From Knufia peltigerae (Eukaryota; Ascomycota; Eurotiomycetes; Chaetothyriales; Trichomeriaceae), in contig JAPDRN010000073.1 in the NCBI GenBank assembly GCA_030247855.1, forward strand, positions 118,169 through 182,168: a stretch of DNA of 64,000 nucleotides. The letters run 5' to 3'. The notes under the pieces were generated by a model. The model searched no databases and was not told where the DNA came from. It saw nothing but the letters and a program-made list of their open reading frames with translations. A program made the translations under genes and the position numbers. Numbering within the stretch: position 1 is the first letter of the stretch; every line of letters begins with the position of its first letter. Shown here in pieces: positions 1-10,569 of the stretch.

Positions 1-771
1 CTTTATCCTGGTCTGGGAGTCGGTGCGGCTCTCTCGTTGGCGTTGTACTGGGTATACTTGGCTATTGCGTTTATTGGCAACACCACTTCCTCGTTGATAA
101 TCGATCGGTTAGGACGAAGAAGATCCCTTCTCATTGGTCTCGTGGGGTCTATCAGCGCCCTCATCGGAGAGACGGTCGCTTCGTCGTTTCTCCCGACGAC
201 CAACAAAGCCGTTCTTGTCACTGGAGTGTTTTTCATTTTCTGGTACATCCCTTGGTTTTCTTCCATGGTCGATGCAGTCATGTACATCTACATGTCCGAG
301 ATTTGGCCATCCGAGGTTCGATCAGAGGGGATTGCATTGTCTGTGTCTGGTACGTCGGCGTGTGTCTGAGGGCACCCGGAAGTGCAGTTCCACCAAACAA
401 AGGGACCTCGATACTGACGGCATTGTTCAATAGGTCAATGGCTCGCGTCCATTGCGTTTCTACAGGCGTCACCCACGGGATTCGCCAACTGCGGCTGGAA
501 GTTTTACCTACTTTTTGTGTTTTGCACGGCCGCGATGTGGCTCGTTGTGTATTTCTACTACCCCGAAACCAAAAACATCCCCATGGAGGAGATGGGACGA
601 TTGTTTGGTGACGAGGTTGCCGGTACCCTCGAGGACGAACTCAAACACCATGGTCACGCCGCGCATGAAAAGGCAGCTCAAGCCACAGAACTCGAGGTAG
701 GATATTTTTATTTGTTTCGTCACTCCTCAATAAGAATATCAAGCTAATATCGGTTGTGGTAGTCCAAGTAA
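1..771 (+). CDS. MFS sugar transporter, 3' part (5' end outside window)
   Basis: This is the C-terminal part of a major facilitator superfamily sugar transporter in the plasma membrane. The frame is open from base 1. Exons are <1-349, 434-696 and 763-771, with the last exon coding only Ser-Lys-stop. Visible landmarks are the DRLGRRR loop after a transmembrane helix, the SEIWPSEVRSEG motif typical of fungal sugar porters, and YFYYPETKNIPMEEM, the classic PETK signature after the last helix, followed by a short cytosolic tail rich in His and Glu. Both introns keep phase (phase 1, then phase 0). The substrate, which could be a hexose, a disaccharide or a sugar acid, cannot be told from the visible part. 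The N-terminal six helices lie outside the window. Confidence 0.88.
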
Positions 772-1226
772 CGGTCGAGTGCGCACGAGGTATCGAACGA
801 CAACCTGACCAAGCGGTGATTTCTCTGGAGTCGCAGAATCCCCTTTTCCGTTCCAATTGTGAATAGTCTGACTATCATCACATTCCTGCATATATGGTTC
901 TGGATAGATGGGGATGTTTTAGAAATCTTGTCCGGCGTTCGTGCGACGATCGAGACGCGAACCTGCCTCGACCATAAAACTGTGCATGGATGACTTAGCT
1001 TGCACGAGTAGATAGTTGGTGAAATCTTTCTCTAATTTGCTGTTCCCGTGTCTTTTGTCATGCACCGACAGAGCCGAACTCGTCTGAATCTTTTTCACAT
1101 CCACACCTTTTCCTTGCGTCCGTCAATCGTCGTCCGCCGATACAGAGATACCTGAGATGAATGAATCTCAGCTCCACCCGGTTTTGACGAGAGAGAGAGA
1201 GAGAGAGAGAGTGTGTGTGTGTGTCC
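772..1226. other. Convergent intergenic region
   Basis: This gap separates the 3' ends of the sugar transporter and the zinc alcohol dehydrogenase. It holds 3' UTR sequence of both and a GA/GT microsatellite at its right edge. I see no supported gene in it. Confidence 0.6.
1189..1224. repeat. Compound microsatellite (GA)11(GT)7
   Basis: Eleven GA units (1189-1210) are followed by seven GT units (1211-1224). The tract ends two bases before the stop codon complement of the downstream alcohol dehydrogenase, so it lies at the very start of that gene's 3' UTR, where it reads as (AC)n(TC)n. Confidence 0.95.
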
Positions 1227-2689
1227 TCAAAACACCAAGACGACTTTCCTCGCTTGCTGCTTCTCAAAAATCTCGTACCCCTTGGCGGCCTCGGAGACTG
1301 GCAGTTTGTGCGTGACGAATTCCCTGACCTTGTCCGCATTCGCAATCAAGACGTCCAACGCATCATTGAAGACTCTTCGCGCGGGGGCTCGACCCATGTT
1401 TATACTACGTTCAGGTTAGGGAGTCTCGTGTCAGCCTTGCTTACTATTTGTTTCCTCTTCCTCTTTCTCCCAATAACACGCACACGATAGGCATGGAAAG
1501 ATTGTTCCTCTACCGGGGCACCTGCAGATGTGCGACGACAAAGTGTGCGGTACGGTGTGGGTCTCAACTTACTTTAGATTCTTCGAGTAGGCCTCCAAGG
1601 CCGTAAAAGGGACCTCGCCCTGGTGAAAACCGATGGACGAAAGGCACCCGGCGGGCCTCACCAGCTCGAATGCCGACTTCAACGCTTTCGCGTTCCCCAC
1701 GAGCTCGATGACGGCGTCGGCGCCTCGACCGTCGGTCGCCTCGAGGACTTTTGCCTTGACATCGTCCCGACCGAGCTTGAGGGGAATGGCTCCCCAGCGT
1801 TCCGCCTCGGCGAGTCTGTCGTCGACGGCGTCGACGGCGAACACGGTGCCCACGCCCTTTGTGAGACACGTGAGGATAGAACACAGGCCCACGGGGCCGC
1901 AGCCGAGGCAGACAAAGACACACCCCTGAAGTCTTTGGGCCTCAAACATGCCGCCGTCGTCGGTGCGGGCGTTGATGGCGTCGAGTTCGCGCGTCTGCGT
2001 CTCAAAGTACTGTATCGCCCGTGCGGCGCCGTAGTAGCCCGTCGGAAAAATGTCGCACATCATGATGAGCAGTTCATCCGCGACCGAGGTGGGTGCCGGT
2101 TGCAACGTGCCGTCGGCGAAGGGGACGCGCACGTACTCTGCCTGTCCGCCGTCGAACCCCAAAGACCCAAAGGATTTGCCGTGGATGCAGCGGTTGGTGT
2201 AGCCGTGACGACAAAACCAGCATTCCATGCTACGATTGACAATCATCAGCGATCATTGGCATCCTCATCGACACCGGCATACGAGAGAGAGAGAGGAAAA
2301 GGAGAAAAGTACATACCATGTGATGGTAAATGTACAAACTATCTTCTGCCCGACTTGAAACTTTTTGATACTCGATCCAACTTCCTGCACGTGTCCGACG
2401 AACTCATGGCCCTGTGAAGTTCAAACCCCGATTATCAGCTAGGAGCCAGTCTGGGCAGGAGAAAAATGGTCACTGTCAGCTAGCAAAAACTCACACATAT
2501 ACAATCTGGTTCCATCTTTTGATGACCCCGATAAAAATGTAAATCGCTCCCACATATTCCAGCCACCGACACTTTGACAATTGCGTCTGTCGGATCGATG
2601 ATTTTTGGAATGGCTCGTTTCTCGGTCGCCATTTTCCATGGCGCCTTGAATATTACGGCGTCCATCATGGGACCTGTTGTAGAGCCCAT
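1227..2689 (-). CDS. Zinc-dependent alcohol dehydrogenase (MDR family)
   Basis: This is a medium-chain zinc alcohol dehydrogenase of about 374 aa, predicted to oxidise an alcohol with NAD(P). Exons on the minus strand are 2689-2495, 2411-2317, 2229-1573 and 1404-1227, and phases agree at every junction. Exon 1 carries GICGSDLHFYRG, with the catalytic-zinc Cys. Exon 2 carries GHEFVGHV. The structural-zinc loop has the spacing C-x2-C-x2-C-x7-C across the exon 2/3 junction. The Rossmann motif is GCGPVG. The C-terminus is typical of the family (EIFEKQQARKVVLVF). A second in-frame ATG lies seven codons downstream of the chosen start. The gene is divergent from the metallo-hydrolase at 3328, so the two may share a promoter. 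The exact substrate is unknown. Confidence 0.88.
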
Positions 2690-3327
2690 GATGTGGTAAA
2701 GACTGGAAAGGCCTGGTGTTTTTATTTTCAGAGACGACTGTGCCTACCTAGTCACGAGTGTCATGATACTTGATACCTAGATGGTCGATGGTAAGGCATA
2801 GCGAACGAGACGATTTGGTTAGAGTATTCGTCCATACTCCTCGTACGCCACTTGGGAGTCAAGTTCGGGAGAGACACCGGCATTGCCGAGGCTGATCAGG
2901 CTGAAGATCTCCGCACTCCGCATAAGAGTGAAAAGATTGAGGGTAGGGACACGGGCAAATGGTGAGGGTTTAGCATAAGCTACGAAGATGACAGCTCGTG
3001 CTACCCCAAAGACTCGAATGTGAATTTGATCGACCCGCCGAATCTGGTGGGACGTTCCCGTGCGGCGAAGCCCGCATTACCAGAGACAAAGGAACCTGCA
3101 AGAAAGAACCCCAACTGCAATCAAACGCCGGTGGCTTTTGGTGGAGTGTTTTCCCCTCCTCTTTTCTCGGGGGAGGACCACCGGCTTGAATGTGGGTTGC
3201 CCCTCGGCTTTGGGAGTGGTACTTTCCACTGGATCTCGATACAAAGATCTGGAGATGTTTTGCTAGCGAGTAGTTGTGTATTTCAGCAGGTTGGGAGACT
3301 TTTCTGAGAGACAGAGAACATGAAACC
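2690..3327. promoter_or_regulatory. Divergent intergenic region (ADH / MBL hydrolase)
   Basis: This 638 bp stretch separates two divergently transcribed genes and must hold both promoters. The short open frames here overlap in several frames and look like chance. I recognised no specific operator. Confidence 0.5.
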
Positions 3328-4546
3328 ATGGGGCAATCACTCCTAAACATACCTCCAAGCTCCCATACTTGCCAACTCTCAATCATCAACACAACTTGTG
3401 ACATCGTCACTCCTCCCTTATGGCTTGTAGAGCCAAAGATCGAGGGGTATGAGTGGTTGAACTTGCCGACCTACTCGTTCCATATCAAGCATGCTTCCTC
3501 AGGGACCGAATTACTCTTCGACCTAGGTGGTCGCACCGACTGGGAGAATTTCGTGCCCAGCTTGGCCAACTTGATGCGAGAGCGCATGGCTGGTCTGCGG
3601 GTGAAGAAGGATGTCATAGATATGCTCCCAGACGGCGGCGTTGACATCAACGACGTTCAGGCGGTGGTCTTCAGTCACCATCATTGGGATCATGTCGGCG
3701 CTCCCGGTAATCTGCCAAAGAGTGTCCGGTTGGTCGTCGGGCCTGGATTTCGCGACGCATTCCTACCTGGATACCCGACCAAGCCAGACTCGGAGTTTCA
3801 CGAGGCAGATTTCGAGGGTCGAGAGGTGGTGGAAATGTCCTTCACCGACGACTTGAAGATTGGACAGTTCCAAGCACACGACTATTTTGGGGACGGCAGC
3901 TTTTATCTTTTGAACGTACCGGGACATGCGATCGGGCATATCTCTGGTCTGGTCCGCACCACGCCAGATACCTTTGTCTTCCTGGGAGGTGATGTGTGCC
4001 ATCATGCAGGAGTCATTAGACCGACAGAGTCGATACCACTACCGGATCAGATCCCGGCGGAAGCTGTACTTGATCAGCGAATACCCCGGCCCTGCCCTTG
4101 TACGGCCTTCTTGTCGTCTCACCGGGACCAAGCAAATGGTCACACAGTAAGTTGAGATCCGAGTTCCTTTTTGGTGACACAGCTGATATGATCGACTTCA
4201 GACACCCTTCTTGAGAATCACGGGTGGTCCAGAAAGTTGGTATCGAGAACCTGATCTGGCACGGCAATCGGCACGAGCTTTGGAGGAATTCGACGCCGAC
4301 CCGAACGTGCTGGTTGTCATTGCCCACGATCCGGCGTCTCTAGACGTGTTTGATTTCTTTCCCAAGGGTAGCATGAATGATTGGCAGAAGAAGGGTTGGA
4401 AGCAGGCATCTCATTGGGGCTTTTTGAGCGAGTTGCCATACAATGGCAAGACAGTGAGGCCGCCCTTGGCGGATGGATTGTATGATAAAGAAGGGAGGAA
4501 GCTTCGAGGATTGGATATTACGGAGCCATTAGCTGTACATACCTGA
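3328..4546 (+). CDS. Metallo-beta-lactamase-fold hydrolase
   Basis: This is a zinc hydrolase of about 387 aa with the metallo-beta-lactamase fold. Exons are 3328-4146 and 4202-4546 (phase 0 intron). The metal motif HHHWDH (HxHxDH) is at about residues 117-122. A following Gly-His motif (VPGHAIGHISG) and GGDVCHH supply the next ligands. Family members include lactonases, glyoxalase II-like enzymes and zearalenone- or homoserine-lactone-cleaving proteins, and I cannot choose among them. The start is the ATG in a good context (aaaccATGG). An upstream in-frame ATG at 3274 is possible but would add a poorly conserved leader. The protein has no signal peptide and is probably cytosolic. It lies between two oxidoreductase genes. 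Confidence 0.85.
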
Positions 4547-5437
4547 GGAGGCTGTTTCATCTGGAGAGGAGGTATCTGTAAGGAGTATGGAGCTCTCTTA
4601 CGGAGTCCGGAATTTACCAGTTCTGTGTCCGTCCTCGTATTCTTGACCTTGTACTCCGTTACCATCGAGAACATACTGAGTTGTCTCCTTTCGTTGTATT
4701 CCGGCAGCCAAGAGAGAAATCACGACCCTGGTCACCAATCTTACTCCCCAGTCTTTATTTACGGGGATGAGGCAAATGAGGTGCCTAAAAATCCCACGTC
4801 CCGAACAGCTCGCGTATGCAACAATCAGCCGCCAACCCATGCCGGAGCGAACCCAACGAAATACGATCCTCATTTCAGTGGCTCCGGCAGTTTGGCGCCG
4901 AGTCTCCTCACCTGAGATTGACGTGCTCACGTTGCCACGCTGGCACGTTATCAACCACTTGTCAAGCGAGGTCGCGGAGAATGAACTTCCCGTTTCTCAA
5001 CGGGCCCCGATCAACGATCATCGTACCGTGACAACGCAGCATCTGCATCTTTGCCTAGCTGAGTATCCGGCAAGACCTCACTGGTCTTTTATAGCCCGTG
5101 CCAGTCTCAGCTTGATGCCTCATGTCGCATCATGAATGGTAGGTACATTGGTGCCCGCAGCTACTGCACGTTACTTTCCCGGAAATCAACCTCGCGTGTT
5201 TGAAAGGCGCAGCTATTCTTCGTATTACAGCAACGCACCACATGGATCACCGCTCTTTCGTGTCTGGCCGTCGACCCCTTACGTCGTCATGGGCCCCAGT
5301 TATCAAGGCAAAGGCATACGAGTTGCACCGGGCCGTCATCTTTTGAATTATTCCATTTCTTTTTTTTTCTAGTTCTCTTCTTGGTCATCCCATTTTTCGT
5401 TTTGCATGGTAACTAGAAGGTGAAGGTGTGAGCCGCG
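4547..5437. other. Intergenic region
   Basis: This 891 bp stretch lies between two plus-strand genes. It contains the 3' UTR of the hydrolase and the promoter of the FAD oxidase, with a T-rich tract near 5358-5371. I support no gene here. Confidence 0.55.
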
Positions 5438-8058
5438 ATGGCTGAAAACTCGGATCAAAATCACTGGCATCACGCTGACACGTCTGTGACGGACTGTATC
5501 TTGGGTCTGAGGAAGAATATCGATACCGATGAGCTGCCAGGTCTCACAAATCTAATTGACGACTGGTTCGATCCAAATGTACCGGTGAACGAGGAACAAT
5601 TCCTTAGGCGGTTCTTGCATGCATTTAAGCAGTCGAGCAAAGACTTCGCCTACGAGAAGATTATCGGTGACTACGACGACGAGGTCCAAGGTATATTCAA
5701 TGATTTTGTCGACGGTAAACTCGATGCTCAGCAAGCGGCTGAAAAATATCGCCCGTACCAGACGGACAAATTCCCCAAGACGCGTGGTGATTTACGCAAG
5801 GGTGGTCTGGAGAGTATTGTGCCGACAGATCTCAATGAGCCAGTCTCGCTGCTGGCAGCTTTCCCTTCCAGCATTCCTTCACGCATTCGATCCTTGTTGG
5901 CCAAAGTCATCCCGGGAGTCAGGAAGCCCAGAAAGGCTCTGTATGTTCCGGTATGAGCTGCCCATGGGGAGAATCCCAAAGCCCACCGGCGTCAGTGCTG
6001 ACTTCTATCCAGTCGTTCAAGAACCTTGCCTTCCAGAATTGGGGCAGGACAGTGAGCAACACTCCGGCATACACATGTGTCCCAAACACGGCCGAAGACG
6101 TGTGCGACATTGTCAAGTACGCAAAGAAGCACCGGATGGGTGTGCGAGTGTCTGGATTCCGTAAGTCGGCCAGTTTCGGTCCTCGGTCAGTTTCGTGACT
6201 TTGACTCATTGGGTTCTTTCCAGGTCACTCATGGTCTCCGGTATTCGGACGGTCCCATGACAACAAGAACGGCAACAACGGTGACATTTTGATCTCGTCC
6301 TTGGGTCTCGTCGACGCTTCCGTCTTGCCCAACTTCACCTCCCTCCCGGGCGACATTTTCGAACCTGGTGCCAAGGACCTCAACTCGATCATCGTCGTGG
6401 ACAACAGCTACGTCAGAGGACCGAAGCTCGTGGACGGCAAAAAGTACGTCCGAGTGGGTACTTCTACCACGAATGAACAGTTGAGGCGATGGTGTATCGA
6501 CACCGGCAAAGTCACTCCTCCTATGAACATCATCGAGGTTGAGATCACAATGGGAGGAGCCAACGCACCTATATGGTACGTCACTCTATACATTCTTTGC
6601 AGTTTTGTTTCCTTCACCAACACAGCCCTTCTGATTCGATCGAAGCTAACGTGAACCAGTCATGGAGCTGGAATCAACAATCCCACACTCTCCGATCTCG
6701 TTCGTGCAATCGAGTACGTCAACGCGAACGGCAAACTCTGCAAAGTCGACATGTCCACGCCGGCCATGCTCCGCGCGGCAGCAGGTTGTTTCGGACTCAT
6801 GGGAGTGGTCACGCACCTTGTCCTCGAGTTCGACCCCATGTCTTGTGCCCTCATGGAGCCACGCAAGGTCCCCGTCGTCGAAGCAATCCCTCCACCACCG
6901 GACCTCCCGGACTCTGCCATTCCCGGGCCGCTACGTCCAAAGCATCCTCTCACTCCTGACCGCAAAGCACAGATCCAACGTGACTTTGAGACCCGTGCCC
7001 TCGACACTGATTATGCGGAATGGTTCTGGTTCCCATACTCGAGCGAAGTCTGGGTGAACTCGTGGCACAAAACATCCGAGCTCTCGGGTGCGTCGAGCTA
7101 CCCCAGCGACGCAAAGACCATCCTACAGGTCTTTGGCACCATCGCGGTCAACATTGCGCAGCAGGCTACGTCGCTGCTCAAAGCCACAGAGGCACTCCCA
7201 GAAGTCCAAACCAAGGTCCTGACGTGGTTGGCCATGAAGAATCTTGACGATGTAGGTGAACACGGGAAGAAGATCAAGACATGGTTACCTGACGCCCTCC
7301 ATTTCCAACGAGGCGTTCAGAACGTGAGGGTGCGAGATCTCGAAGTTGAATTTCCACTCCAACCCAAAGTCCCAGCTAAAGAGGTTGCTGTCAACGGCGG
7401 TGCCAATGGCCACGTCAATGGCAACGCCAACGGCCATCTATCACATGGGAAAGAGATGGAGACCAAGGTCGACAAGACCGCGGTCGACTTTTCCACGGTC
7501 CAACGAGCATGGTGGGACGCCATCATCACGTGCTACGAGTCCATCGACAAGTGCCCCCAACGCATGCCGCTCGAGATGCGCATCATGTCATCGTCCCAGG
7601 TGACGCTGGCGCCCCAACGCGGCCACGCGTACGGCACGTGCTCGATCGAGATCCTCACGCTCCATTCCGTGGCCGACGTCTGGCCCGCCTACGCCCAGAA
7701 GGTGCTGGACAAGTGGGCCGGCCAGAAAGACCACGAGGGGAAGCCGATCCCCGTCCGCCCGCACTGGGCGAAGGAGTGGTACGGGTACACGGTGCGCGGA
7801 CGCCGGTGGGAGGAGGTCCTCAAGGGCGCGGAGAGCCAGGACGGCGGGTACAGGCGAGAGATGGCCGAGTGGAGAGACCTCATGGCCCAGGTGGCCAGAA
7901 AGGACGGCTGGACCACCACGGAGGCCAGGGAGAGGTTCGGGAACGAGGTCCTCGATTCCATGTTCTGGCACGCCGAGGGGGACGTGGTGGATGTGGACGT
8001 CAACACTTTGAAAAAGCAGGGTCTGTTGAAGAGGGTGTTGAAGAGTTGTTTTGCGTGA
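5438..8058 (+). CDS. FAD-linked oxidase with arabinono-lactone-oxidase-like C-terminus
   Basis: This is a flavoenzyme of about 803 aa. Exons are 5438-5950, 6013-6160, 6224-6575 and 6660-8058, and phases fit. The PCMH-type FAD domain starts near residue 172. It shows GFRHSWSP at about 220 and CHGAGINNPTLSDL at about 337, which match the FAD-binding loops of sugar-lactone and alditol oxidases. The C-terminal half has the WFPYS-type motif of D-arabinono-1,4-lactone oxidases and ends in HAEGDVVDVD. Two parts are unusual. About 170 N-terminal residues have no domain I recognise, and an Asn/Gly/His-rich linker at about 580-600 (NGGANGHVNGNANGHL) interrupts the catalytic region. The likely reaction is oxygen-dependent oxidation of a polyol or lactone. 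The substrate is unknown. Confidence 0.85.
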
Positions 8059-8689
8059 CCGAGACTTGCGGGAAAGGGAGAGGAGAGAGACAGCGCAGAA
8101 TCCAGGAAGACTGGAACTGACGTACCTTTTGACTCACGAACTTGCAGTTATTGTCACACCTACGAATTGACGACACCGACCCCCCTACACATTTGTCTTC
8201 CATGTTACGACCGACTTCAGCCTCGCGGCGCCAATCACGACTTTGACGAAATTTGATTGAATGATCCTGAAACGATTGAACGATTGAATGATTAAACCCT
8301 ATCGAACGAACTAAAAGAAGATGTCAGCACTCATTTACTACGGAGGACATGAGATGGAATGTCGACTTTGTATGAGCTGGGTTTCCTGAGCTACTTTTTG
8401 CTTTTTTTCTATGTCTCTTTTGCATGAAAGCGATGACTTTGGATCCATTGGTTTAGATCTATTTGTACCTTTTTTAATCCTTGACACAAAATATTCTCTT
8501 TCTATTCCGATCAGGTATTGTCATTGTCATTGATGACCTATCTACAATGTCATCTCGGTATTCACAATCTCATCCGGCTACTAGTCTGTATATACAATCT
8601 CATGTTCACCCAAACTTCTTCTACACTCACGTCCACGTCACACCACCAGTATGCTTGCACGACAAATTGTATGTCAGTAGGTGTGTCGA
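8059..8689. other. Convergent intergenic region
   Basis: This gap lies between the 3' ends of the FAD oxidase and the 2-hydroxyacid dehydrogenase. It is T-rich in the middle, consistent with 3' UTRs. I see no gene. Confidence 0.55.
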
Positions 8690-10164
8690 TCAATAACCCT
8701 TCTTCCTATCCACGACGTTGAACATTCTTTCTCCCTTTTCGTGCCTCTTCCAGTTCGTCACGAACAAATCAAAAGCACGATCGATGTATTCCTTTCCCAA
8801 AGCACTGACGTGTGGGGTGACGATGACGTTTTTGGCGGACCACAGAGGATCATCTTTGGGTAAAGGTTCTGGGTCGGTCACGTCCAGAGCAGCACCACCA
8901 AGGACGCCTTTGTTGAGTGCGTCCACGAGAGCAGGTTGATCCAAAATGGGTCCTCTTGCGATGTTGATCAGGAAAGGCTTATTCGCGCCGCCGGTAGTTT
9001 TGGATTTGTGGGATCCTCCTGATGACCCGAGGAGGTTGAACTCGTCGGCGCCGAAGATATGACGGGTCGACGGTGTCAAAGGAAGTGCTACGATAAGTGC
9101 ATCCAGCCCGGACCCAAGAAAGTTGTGAAGTGAAGTTTTGGAAGTACCACTGTACCATGAAGTTGGGATCGTGCCTTCAGGGTCACCGGTGCCGGGTACA
9201 TAGTATCCATTGTCCTTTCGCGACGAAGGTGTAGTTCGAGGTGATGCGGTATAGGCGTGTATGGTTGCTCCGAGAGCGGCGAATACTCGAGCGGCTGACG
9301 ACGAGAAGGGAGTTTAGTGTGGGTACGAGTGTGAATGGTTTCGCTGGCAGGACGGTCGTAAACATACCTTGTCTACCTATACTTCCATAGCCAGCTATAC
9401 CGACAGTTTTCCCGACCCAATCAGTGCCTGTCAATTTCATCCTATCTGCCTGACCCCAATGGTGTTGTTTTTGCCATTCATACTCGAGAGCGTAATGACG
9501 ACTAGCAACCAAGGTCGTCATGATGATCCACTCCGTTATAGGTGGACCATGAATCCCACTGGAAGTCGTGATGGTGATTTCACTATCTTTGACAATAGGA
9601 TGGTTCGACCAGTGGTCCACTCCGGCAGAAAACAAATGGATGAGTTTGAGACTTTGAGCCGGGATAAGGTGTCAGCCGTCAATACATTAGAAATGCCGAT
9701 AGATGGGATCAGAGGAAGGATATCAAAAGTGACATACTTTGGTACAAGTTCAGGTTTAGGCGGTAGTGCAAAGAGTGTGAGTAGGATGGTTGCAGATTTC
9801 CATAAAGCTATTCAACGTGGAATTGACAAGAAGAGTCAGGACGGTTCAGTATATTTCCAAATTGATCTCGCAACGAGTAGGGATTGCAACAAAAGCCACC
9901 TCTTGCTATGACTACTCCATCCTCAATCATGACCGAGATCAAATCAAACAAGTGACAACAAGTTTGTTGCCTTCGTATCGTAAACTCACCATCAGGTACC
10001 TGACTTCCCAAATTCTTACTCTTGGGTCCGTTACCCTCTCTCGAAACTTGGTAGTATGTAATGTCAAAATATGGGAATTGTCGCTTCAACAATGCCGTGA
10101 TGTGCTCGGGTTCGGGATCGCTGAGGATAATCACAACGTGTTCTTTATCTGGTCCACCTCCCAT
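8690..10164 (-). CDS. D-isomer-specific 2-hydroxyacid dehydrogenase
   Basis: This NAD(P)-dependent D-2-hydroxyacid dehydrogenase has about 377 aa. Exons on the minus strand are 10164-9990, 9807-9738, 9651-9368 and 9294-8690. The first intron contains a decoy acceptor that would lead into a stop. The chosen acceptor gives VPDALWKSATILLTLFALP, which fits the substrate domain. The Rossmann motif GYGSIG lies near residue 160. The catalytic triad is visible: Arg in NIARGPILDQP, Glu in TDPEPLP and His in TPHVSAL. A Ser/Gly/Lys-rich insertion (SSGGSHKSKTTGG) sits just before the catalytic Arg segment, where most family members are shorter. Related enzymes reduce glyoxylate or hydroxypyruvate, or act on other 2-keto acids. 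Confidence 0.86.
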
Positions 10165-10569
10165 GGTGATCAGGGTGTCTATGTATTGGTCAAGAGATGA
10201 TGAATATAGATCGTCAATATAGTGATCAGTTTGGATAGAATATAAAAGAATAAGACGAGGTGGAGGACAGGGAACAAAAAGGCATCCAGGAAGATGCTTA
10301 TCGTAAACTCGATATTTGGCAAAATACTAAACATTAGTCAGCCGGCATCATAGGAATCCATCAATTTATTCTTTATTCTGCAAGCCAGAGACCAACAAGA
10401 ATCACGAATAAACATGAAACAGAAACATCTTCCTTGCAAAGTAAAGCCAATGAATACCTCATAACTCATCATACTCATGCTTCCTGTATTTGACCCACGT
10501 CATACCAAACGCCCTTCAACACCCTCGCTGAAAAAGATGAATCGAACTCTCAAACATCGTCTCTCTACA
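10165..10569. other. Intergenic region
   Basis: This stretch separates two minus-strand genes. It contains the promoter of the 2-hydroxyacid dehydrogenase and the 3' UTR of the polo kinase. I see no gene in it. Confidence 0.5.

Noticed and set aside
1623..2417. Plus-strand frame of 264 codons opposite the zinc alcohol dehydrogenase
   Set aside because: It is an antisense shadow that crosses real introns of the minus-strand gene and has no domain.
7509..8120. Plus-strand frame of 203 codons overlapping the FAD oxidase
   Set aside because: It is in another frame of a confident gene, and its His/Arg/Gly-rich composition is typical of a shadow.
9808..9990. Reading straight through the first intron of the 2-hydroxyacid dehydrogenase
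   Set aside because: It ends in a stop and interrupts the conserved VPDALWKSATIL block, which a downstream acceptor restores.
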